From: Bacteroidota bacterium
GTDB lineage: Bacteria > Bacteroidota > Bacteroidia > 2-12-FULL-35-15
Reading direction: 5' to 3'
Length of the DNA stretch: 8,055 nt
Assembly (NCBI GenBank): GCA_021413595.1
Contig: JAIOQD010000018.1
Coordinates: 1 to 8,055, forward strand
Part shown: positions 1-5,260 of the stretch, piece by piece
Position numbering within the stretch: position 1 is the first letter of the stretch
How the letters are laid out: the number at the start of each line of letters is the position of its first letter
Notes under the pieces: generated by a model
Databases searched by the model: none
What the model was told of the DNA's origin: nothing
Seen by the model: only the letters and a program-made list of their open reading frames with translations
Position numbers and translations under genes: made by a program

Positions 1-104
1 ATTAGTGTTTACATTATTCATTAAGCGCCTAATTCAATAATATATATTGAAAAAAAAACATTTAAACAATTTTGTATTAATTGAAAATCCGGGAAAACAC
101 TAAT
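1..104. repeat. 10-bp perfect inverted repeat, arms 84 bp apart
   Basis: ATTAGTGTTT at 1-10 is the exact reverse complement of AAACACTAAT at 95-104. The left arm touches the window edge, so the true length of the match is unknown. It could be the base of a larger structure, the ends of a small non-autonomous element, or chance in AT-rich DNA. Confidence 0.35.
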
Positions 105-162
105 AATACCAATACCTAATTCCAATTAGTCTAATTTCATATTTGCAAACCACCTCCACAAT

Positions 163-216
163 TTCTCGACAGACTCAAAATGAACCACGCACAAAGTTCA
201 TTTCGCCTGTCGAGAA
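163..216. repeat. Intergenic palindromic repeat, copy 1
   Basis: The outer arms TTCTCGACAG (163-172) and CTGTCGAGAA (207-216) pair perfectly over 10 bp. The inner arms CAAAATGAAC (176-185) and GTTCATTTCG (196-205) pair with one mismatch around a 10-nt loop containing CGCACA. A related copy in the opposite orientation lies at 6873-6931. No U-tract follows, so a classical terminator is unlikely. It resembles the REP-like dispersed intergenic palindromes of bacterial genomes. The family assignment is by structure only. Confidence 0.75.
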
Positions 217-386
217 TTGCGCAAGAATTTAATTATTGTTTAGAGACGATACAGCCATTGTTTATTAATCAAACTCAGGTTATTATGTAAGTAAAAGAAT
301 AATCACATTTAATTGTATTGCAGTTTGAGAATAAAATCTTATCATTAGATAATAATAAAATAGTTGTAGTTTAGGAAATGATTAGT

Positions 387-419
387 TTTGTTCAAAGTTA
401 TTTCTAAAAATTAAGTTAA
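387..419 (+). promoter_or_regulatory. Possible Bacteroidota-type promoter for the GT2 gene
   Basis: TTTG at 387-390 and TAAGTTAA at 412-419 are separated by 21 nt. This resembles the Bacteroidota -33 TTTG / -7 TAnnTTTG pattern, but the -7 element is imperfect and the spacing is slightly long. Transcription would start near 426, about 15 nt before the ATG at 441. In such AT-rich DNA this could be chance. Confidence 0.25.
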
Positions 420-440
420 TGGAAAACTAATATTCAATAT

Positions 441-1634
441 ATGAAATTATTAATTGTAATTCCTGCTTTGAATGAAGAGCAAAGTATAAATAATATAATA
501 CTTCGGACGGAAGCAGCAAAGGATTTTATATGTAAAAATAGTAAAGTCACTTCAATCGACATTATAGTTGTAAGTGATGGATCTACGGATAAAACTGTTG
601 AAATTTCTAAATCACATTGTGATAAAATTGGTCTTATTGTTTTTGAAAAGAATCGAGGATATGGAGCTGCAATTAAGGAAGGTTGGGGAAGTGGAACAGA
701 AGCCGACTTACTAGCTTTTATTGATGCTGATGGAACCTGCGATCCATTGTTCTTTTCAGACCTTTGTAACCTTATAACCGAGAAAGGAGCCGATGTAGCT
801 CTGGGTTCGAGGCTTAATAAAGAAAGTGAAATGCCAGTTATTAGAAGATTTGGCAATGCATTGTTTTCCATAATGCTTTCATTGGTAGCTAATAAACGAA
901 TTAAAGATACAGCAAGTGGTATGAGAGTAATACGGAAATCAGCTCTACATAAAATCATGCCTTTACCCGATGGACTTCATTTTACACCTGCAATGAGCGC
1001 ACGAGCAATTTTAAGTGATGATTTAACAATTCTTGAAAAAGATATGCCTTACCTTGAACGTGAAGGTGAGTCGAAGCTAAGAATATGGAAAGATGGGAAA
1101 CGATTTTTGTCGGTAATTTTAGAAAATATATTTTTATATATTCCACATAAAATATTCAACATTCTTGCTTTTTGTTCCATATTACTTGCAATTTTATTTA
1201 TTGCTGTTCCTCTTTCATTTTATATAAGAAACTACTTTCTTCAAGAATGGATGATATACAGATTTATTATTTCTGCCCTTGCAGGTATAACCGGAACTAT
1301 TTTGCTAAGTATTTCACACATGACAAAAAATGTTGTAAGCTTTACCCTGCGCCCAAATTCAAAACAAAAAAAAACTATCCTTTATTATATTTTTGAGCAT
1401 TCAACAGCAATACTTATTGCTTTGCTTTGTTATTTTCTGGGTACTTTACTCGTATTTAATAGTATTTGGGACAGGATAACTACTGGTCTTACGACAGAAC
1501 ATTGGTCTCGATACATTTCAATGATTGTCCTATATATATCAGGTACTATTGTATTGCTTAGCTTTTTTACAAATAAAATTTTGCATCTGGTTAAAGATCG
1601 CCTTGCATATTTACAATCATTAAACCGTAAATAG
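441..1634 (+). CDS. GT2 polyprenyl-phosphate glycosyltransferase (DPM/GtrB-like) with C-terminal membrane domain
   Basis: This enzyme probably transfers a hexose from a nucleotide sugar to a polyprenyl phosphate at the cytoplasmic face of the inner membrane. Residues 1-225 are a GT-A fold of family 2: the N-terminal VIPALNEE strand, VVSDGSTDKT near 43-52, NRGYGAA near 71-77, and the metal-binding DAD at 95-97. GSR (122-124), D156..SGMR (159-162) and GESKL (209-213) match the acceptor and catalytic region of dolichyl-phosphate-mannose synthase and GtrB-like enzymes. Four membrane helices follow at about 240-262, 272-292, 313-340 and 357-376, as in GtrB-like proteins with a membrane tail. At 397 residues it is full length and intact. 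The ATG at 441 lies directly before the GT2 strand, so no earlier start is needed; there is no clear Shine-Dalgarno. The sugar and the exact lipid cannot be read from sequence. The product is a plausible donor for GT-C enzymes nearby. Confidence 0.88.
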   Translation: MKLLIVIPALNEEQSINNIILRTEAAKDFICKNSKVTSIDIIVVSDGSTDKTVEISKSHCDKIGLIVFEKNRGYGAAIKEGWGSGTEADLLAFIDADGTCDPLFFSDLCNLITEKGADVALGSRLNKESEMPVIRRFGNALFSIMLSLVANKRIKDTASGMRVIRKSALHKIMPLPDGLHFTPAMSARAILSDDLTILEKDMPYLEREGESKLRIWKDGKRFLSVILENIFLYIPHKIFNILAFCSILLAILFIAVPLSFYIRNYFLQEWMIYRFIISALAGITGTILLSISHMTKNVVSFTLRPNSKQKKTILYYIFEHSTAILIALLCYFLGTLLVFNSIWDRITTGLTTEHWSRYISMIVLYISGTIVLLSFFTNKILHLVKDRLAYLQSLNRK

Positions 1635-1659
1635 ACAGTAAGCATATTGCTGTAAGCTT

Positions 1660-1745
1660 GTTTGGTCTAAAACAACTGGTATTAGTGCCATTTGTGTAAA
1701 AAACGTCAACAGTTAAAAAAATTACAAACCAGCAATCGACCAAAC
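1660..1745. repeat. Extended imperfect stem in the convergent gap
   Basis: GTTTGGTC (1660-1667) pairs perfectly with GACCAAAC (1738-1745), and nested inside are CTGGT (1676-1680) and ACCAG (1728-1732). The structure sits between the 3' ends of two convergent genes (stops at 1634 and 1850), where transcripts from both would cross it. It could be a shared termination or processing structure. It has no U-run directly after the stem, so terminator function is only a guess. Confidence 0.35.
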
Positions 1746-1849
1746 TAAAAAGGCGTATGGCTTTTAAACCATATAGTCAATCGAACTGCTTATCTATAGT
1801 TTAACTAATGTACTGAAAACAATAAAAATTCAGGCTAATTTAACAATCT

Positions 1850-3118
1850 CTAAACCGCCCTTGCATTTGTAATTGAGGGTGTCCTTCTTTTAAACAAATA
1901 GTTCAAAATCAAAGAATATAGAAAAACCCATAAAGGCAAAGAGACTAAGACGTATCGATCTCCCTCACCAAAAATAATTGGAAGAGTAAGAAAAATATAA
2001 GAAATTAAAAAACATGAAATTATAATCAGACCAAGGTAATAACTCATGTTTTTTCTTTTATAAATGGAATAAACAGATATTAATATGGGAATGATAAAAA
2101 TTATATGAATATAATAATACAGGCTATTTACAAATATCATGTATTGCGCAATTTCACCAGATGGAAATCCTCCTGGATATAAAAGGAAACACGGCACAGC
2201 CTTAATGTTAGCCTTCATGTTTTGAAAGTATAAACTAGCATATACCAATTTATTTTGAGCCACATAGGATAATTCCGCAGAAATTGGTAAATCTTTCATC
2301 TTTATCCGTGCTTCGTCTAAGCTAATACCATCTATTTGCGCAACTCCTTGAGCAAATAAATAGTAATTGAATCCAATTGAACCTATGGGAGAAAAAGAAA
2401 ACGTATCGTACTTTGCTTTCATCAGCGTAAATTGAAGAAGCAATGGAATAATAATAAAGGCCAGAATTATGAAATTTTTAGGACCGTTTATGTATTTTTT
2501 TAAATAAAAACCCGGTAGTATAATGAATAGCATTAATAGTACAAGTAAATAAAAAAGAGGTTTAATAGTTGACAAAAGAACAAGAATAAATAAAGAACCA
2601 TGAAAAAACTTTAACGTGTTTATTTTCATGGCATTCAATGAAATAAAATAGATCAGAAGAGATAAGAGAAAAAGAGTTGTCACTTCCGTAAGGGCATGAA
2701 AAGTCAATACAAGATAAGTTATATTCAAAGCTATAATCAAACTTCCTGCGAAGCTCAGAATTTTATTATTCGTAATTCGTTTTATTGACAAATAAATCAA
2801 ATTAATAGATATTATCCAGAAAAGGAACTGCAACAACCAAAGGCCAACCACACCTGACACCTTGCAAACTATCAAAATAATCAGCGGATATAAAAAAGGT
2901 CTGATATTGGAATAACCTGTTTCGGCAAATTTATAAAATTCATTACTGGTAGAAAAATATGTCCAGGAATCTGGAGTTCTAGAAAATTGCTCCATACTAA
3001 TTTGAATATTTAAATTAGTAAAAACAATAAAATATATAATAATCAATAAGTAGTTGAGCAAATATACATCTAAGTTATTTTTAAAATTATTGAGTATGTT
3101 ATTTTTAAGATTATTCAT
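1850..3118 (-). CDS. GT-C-type integral-membrane glycosyltransferase (GT39/ArnT-like)
   Basis: This is a 422-residue, very hydrophobic protein with roughly ten or more membrane segments. The first helix is at about 20-38, followed by a periplasmic loop carrying D50 in TPDSWTYF, the position of the catalytic aspartate in GT-C enzymes. RPFLYPLI (73-80) then leads into a series of helices, with HALTE (141-145), a polar loop at about 235-330 and GDRYVLVSLPLW (386-397) at the start of the last helix. The loop aspartate and the late (E/D)R..L..P pattern are typical of GT39/ArnT/PMT relatives. These take a sugar from a polyprenyl-phosphate donor and attach it outside the membrane to lipid or protein. 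Acceptor and sugar are unknown. The ATG at 3118 precedes an Asn/Lys-rich cytoplasmic tail, with no visible ribosome-binding site. The gene is convergent with the GT2 gene, a plausible donor maker. It could instead belong to a related uncharacterised GT-C family. Confidence 0.7.
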   Translation of the reverse strand: MNNLKNNILNNFKNNLDVYLLNYLLIIIYFIVFTNLNIQISMEQFSRTPDSWTYFSTSNEFYKFAETGYSNIRPFLYPLIILIVCKVSGVVGLWLLQFLFWIISINLIYLSIKRITNNKILSFAGSLIIALNITYLVLTFHALTEVTTLFLLSLLIYFISLNAMKINTLKFFHGSLFILVLLSTIKPLFYLLVLLMLFIILPGFYLKKYINGPKNFIILAFIIIPLLLQFTLMKAKYDTFSFSPIGSIGFNYYLFAQGVAQIDGISLDEARIKMKDLPISAELSYVAQNKLVYASLYFQNMKANIKAVPCFLLYPGGFPSGEIAQYMIFVNSLYYYIHIIFIIPILISVYSIYKRKNMSYYLGLIIISCFLISYIFLTLPIIFGEGDRYVLVSLPLWVFLYSLILNYLFKRRTPSITNARAV

Positions 3119-3542
3119 AATTAAGTATGCATTATACTATTGCTATTAGTCTAACTCAGTATTATAATATTGATTGTTGGTGTGTACTTGAACTGTGTTT
3201 ATTTTTAACCATTGGATACATCAGGTCAACATAATAGAATAGTATTTTAGAGCCCTTTCCAATATAAATTGGAGAACTATAGCAACATTTTACAGACAAA
3301 TTAATGGCTAAAAAAATAGTAATCAGAAATATAATTATCAAGCATACAAACTACACTTAAAACAGAAGGACGAATATTAATTCTGGGATATTTTCTTTCA
3401 ATAATAAAAGATGATAATGAATCTCTAAGAAAAAATGATGTTATACAAAATCATTCCATCACTTTCCTTAAATGATTTATTAAAATATCTTATTTAAACG
3501 GAGATAGAAAAGTGACCGCAAAGGACGATTTTTATATTAGAA
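3119..3542. other. 424-bp AT-rich gap between two minus-strand genes
   Basis: No complete gene is visible. A hairpin TTTCCAAT-ATAA-ATTGGAGA lies at 3256-3275. On the plus strand a stretch at 3335-3475 reads like a protein remnant and is listed separately. The part next to 3118 must hold the promoter of the minus-strand GT-C gene. TATAAT-like hexamers occur there on the minus strand, but no pair of boxes is convincing. Confidence 0.5.
3335..3475 (+). pseudogene. Possible decayed gene fragment, no start codon
   Basis: A 46-codon open stretch ending in TGA reads like real protein sequence, including LKTEGRILILGYF and IIKDDNESLRKNDVIQNH, with charged and hydrophobic blocks alternating as in folded proteins. 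It has no ATG, GTG or TTG start, and stops close the frame just upstream. LKxxGRILIL faintly recalls the strand after the LKPGG turn of class I methyltransferases, but this is too short to claim. It may equally be a chance open frame. Confidence 0.15.
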
Positions 3543-3941
3543 TTACTTCTTTTGCAATGCATCTACTTTATTTTTTTGAGCTAAATCATCTGCTTTAGTT
3601 TTTTCTCCCAAAGCCCAAGCAAGATTATTTTTTGAAAGTTGGTCATTTGGATTAACTTCTACCGCTTTTTGAAAATATTTAACGGCATCGTCATATTGCA
3701 GCTTTGACATATAGGCCACTCCAATATTAATTAAAGCAGCTGCATTTTTAGGTTCTGTTACAAGAATTTTATTCCAAGATTCGATACTTTTATCGTACTC
3801 TTGAAGTTTTAAATAATTGAGTCCTTTGCCAAGATAATAAAAAGATGTTCTATCTTTTTCTGGAGTTTTGTCTAATTCCTTAATTATCTCCAACAATTTA
3901 TTTTGTTCAGTTTTAGCCCAATTAAAATTGTTTTTCGCCAA
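3543..3941 (-). CDS. C-terminal TPR part downstream of the premature stop
   Basis: This is the continuation of the same frame after the TGA. The first possible start after the stop is a TTG at 3941, but it lies inside the conserved FLLAKNNFNWA end of the first TPR module, so it is not a natural start. The part after it holds a further module: FYYLGKGLNYLKLQEYDKSIE, then AALINIGVAYMSKLQYDDAVKYFQKAVEVNPND and the SKNNLAWALGEK ending. With no signal peptide or membrane helix it would stay cytoplasmic if made alone. It is most likely not translated separately. Confidence 0.45.
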   Translation of the reverse strand: MAKNNFNWAKTEQNKLLEIIKELDKTPEKDRTSFYYLGKGLNYLKLQEYDKSIESWNKILVTEPKNAAALINIGVAYMSKLQYDDAVKYFQKAVEVNPNDQLSKNNLAWALGEKTKADDLAQKNKVDALQKK

Positions 3942-4001
3942 TAAAAAAGTACTATCAAGTTTTACAGCTACTTCACCAAAATGAATCCCTTCTTTATAAT
4001 T

Positions 4002-4505
4002 TCAGATTATTGTATATGCAAATCCCAAATTACTATATGCAATAGCACTTTCAGGATTTAATGCGATCGCCTTAGTTAAAGGCTCTATCGCTTTCCCCGC
4101 AGCCCCTGAATTTATATAAGCATTAGAAAGGTTAAGCAAATTACTAAAAGTAGGATTGGAATTAGCTGCATTTTCATAACCTGCAACATCAATCTGCTGT
4201 GTTTGATTAGCAGTTGGCTCTATTGTTGAACTTGAGTTACCGGCAGTTTTGTAAAAAATATAAGCAATAGGCAACAATAACAAAACTACAATTACAATAG
4301 TTCTAATTGTTTTACTTTGTTTTTCATCAATAGGGGCATTTTCACCATTTTCTTCCTGAACAATATCTAAAGTATCATCTGAATCAAAGAGATTATTTTC
4401 GGATCTTTCTTCCTGACTGTGTTCTTTATTGGTAGAATTAATATCTGGCGTTTGGTTTGAGTCAACTAAATCGTTCTCTTTTTTCTCTTCATTATTAGTA
4501 TTCAT
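4002..4505 (-). CDS. N-terminal part of the TPR protein: acidic head, one TM helix, first TPRs
   Basis: This 167-residue product would be made if the TGA at 4004-4002 terminates translation. The ATG at 4505-4503 opens a hydrophilic head containing an internal repeat: ENDLVDSNQTPDI (10-22) and ENNLFDSDDTLDI (36-48). Lys/Arg around 62-68 precede a membrane helix (about 67-85), predicting the head in the cytoplasm and the TPRs in the periplasm. Only about one and a half TPRs follow (LSNAYINSG, then AYSNLGFAYTII), so the last repeat lacks its second helix and the truncated protein is unlikely to fold normally. Confidence 0.6.
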   Translation of the reverse strand: MNTNNEEKKENDLVDSNQTPDINSTNKEHSQEERSENNLFDSDDTLDIVQEENGENAPIDEKQSKTIRTIVIVVLLLLPIAYIFYKTAGNSSSTIEPTANQTQQIDVAGYENAANSNPTFSNLLNLSNAYINSGAAGKAIEPLTKAIALNPESAIAYSNLGFAYTII

Positions 4506-4543
4506 GCTCTGCCTATTTATTTTTTATTTTAAATTAATACTAA

Positions 4544-4584
4544 TTCAAATCATAAAAAGATTCAAATAAAATTTCAGTTCAAAT
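4544..4584 (-). promoter_or_regulatory. Three TTCAAAT heptamers with exact 17-bp spacing
   Basis: TTCAAAT occurs at 4544-4550, 4561-4567 and 4578-4584 (ATTTGAA on the minus strand), each start exactly 17 bp after the last. They lie 38-80 bp upstream of the minus-strand TPR start in the divergent gap, where a promoter or regulator site is expected. The TTTG core resembles the Bacteroidota -33/-7 element, but the 17-bp period does not fit that promoter's geometry. This may be a multi-site operator, or chance in AT-rich DNA. Confidence 0.3.
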
Positions 4585-4702
4585 TTAATACAAATAATTA
4601 AATATTTGGATATTATTTTCAATCAAATAAAAATTCACGTTTTTAATTCCTAAAACTAAATTGGAATTTTTACTACTTTTACAAATAAACCTAATTTTAA
4701 AC

Positions 4703-5260
4703 ATGATCAAACAATTATTTGAAAATTTACCTAAAGTTAAAACTTTAGTTTATTTCCTATTGCTAATTTCAGTTGTTACACTTGTCTATTCAAATCATTT
4801 TAACAACTCTTTCCATTTTGACGATTCTCATGCTATTGAGAATAATTTATTCATTCAGGATATTAAAAACATTCCACGTTTTTTCAAGGACGCAACTACT
4901 TTTAGTTCACTGCCAAGCAACCAATCATACCGGCCAATTGTGAGCACATCACTCGCATTCGACTATTGGCTAGGAAAAGGGTATAACATGTTTTATTTTC
5001 ATCTTTCATCATTTATTATTTTTTTGTTACAGGGTATTTTGATGTTCTTTTTCATTTTCAAATTTTTTAATACCGCTTATAAAAACAACTGGAACTTTTA
5101 TATTGCAGCAATTGCCGTTGCATGGTACCTTTTGCACCCTGCCAATGCCGAAACGATCAATTATGTTATCGCCCGATCGGATTTGCAATCCACGTTTTTT
5201 GTGGTGCTTGGCTTTCCTTTATTTTTTGTGCCGCATTATATTTATTTATTGACCACTTAA
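4703..5260 (+). CDS. N-terminal fragment of the TMTC-like protein
   Basis: From the ATG the frame encodes a first membrane helix (about 13-30), the DD-containing external loop (31-95), a second helix (about 97-122), a third hydrophobic stretch (about 132-147) leading to HPANAETINYVIARSD, and a fourth helix start (about 162-171). After F171 the residues PLFFVPHYIYLLTT no longer resemble the family and end at a TAA at 5258-5260. The catalytic-loop part is therefore present, but the rest of the membrane domain and all TPRs are cut off. An in-frame TTG 42 nt upstream adds only 14 residues before the family's usual start. Confidence 0.55.
   Translation: MIKQLFENLPKVKTLVYFLLLISVVTLVYSNHFNNSFHFDDSHAIENNLFIQDIKNIPRFFKDATTFSSLPSNQSYRPIVSTSLAFDYWLGKGYNMFYFHLSSFIIFLLQGILMFFFIFKFFNTAYKNNWNFYIAAIAVAWYLLHPANAETINYVIARSDLQSTFFVVLGFPLFFVPHYIYLLTT

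Larger units (their letters stand above)
1..440. other. Non-coding leader region upstream of the GT2 gene
   Basis: No convincing gene is present on either strand: the frames are short and AT-rich with many stops. The stretch holds a widely spaced inverted repeat (1-10 with 95-104), a small near-palindrome CTAATTCCAATTAG at 117-130, the 54-nt palindromic repeat at 163-216, and a possible promoter just before the gene at 441. The rest (about 220-380) is featureless AT-rich sequence as far as I can see. Confidence 0.7.
3543..4505 (-). pseudogene. Membrane-anchored TPR protein interrupted by an in-frame TGA
   Basis: Read as one frame, this is a 320-residue protein with a single TGA at codon 168 (4004-4002). 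The frame is identical on both sides and homology runs straight through, so this is a point nonsense change, not a frameshift. The order is: an acidic, low-complexity cytoplasmic head (1-65), one membrane helix (about 67-85), a Ser/Thr/Gln-rich linker, then two double-TPR modules (about 113-200 and 208-300). In the TPR consensus the TGA falls at position 15 of a repeat, between AYTII and NYKEGI, where Gly is common; GGA to TGA or TGG to TGA would each explain it by one base. TPRs usually bind other proteins. The gene is divergent from the TMTC-like gene and shares its TPR module. Possibilities are true inactivation, a sequencing error, or low-level readthrough; I cannot separate these. Confidence 0.75.

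Noticed and set aside
434..958. 174-codon open frame on the minus strand
   Set aside because: It lies wholly opposite the well-supported GT2 domain, has no family motif and no plausible start context. It is an antisense shadow.
4002..4004. TGA reassigned to Gly or Trp as a genome-wide code
   Set aside because: The intact genes contain ordinary GGA and TGG codons and no in-frame TGA. One TGA in one gene does not support a variant code.
4661..4702. TTG as an upstream start for the TMTC-like gene
   Set aside because: It adds 14 hydrophobic residues before the ATG at 4703 that are not typical of the family start, and it overlaps the likely promoter.
5190..5240. Canonical -1 programmed frameshift site
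   Set aside because: The T-runs are preceded by G or A and so do not make a full X XXY YYZ heptamer, no strong downstream pseudoknot is evident by eye, and slippage would not restore the missing membrane block. It is kept only as an alternative.
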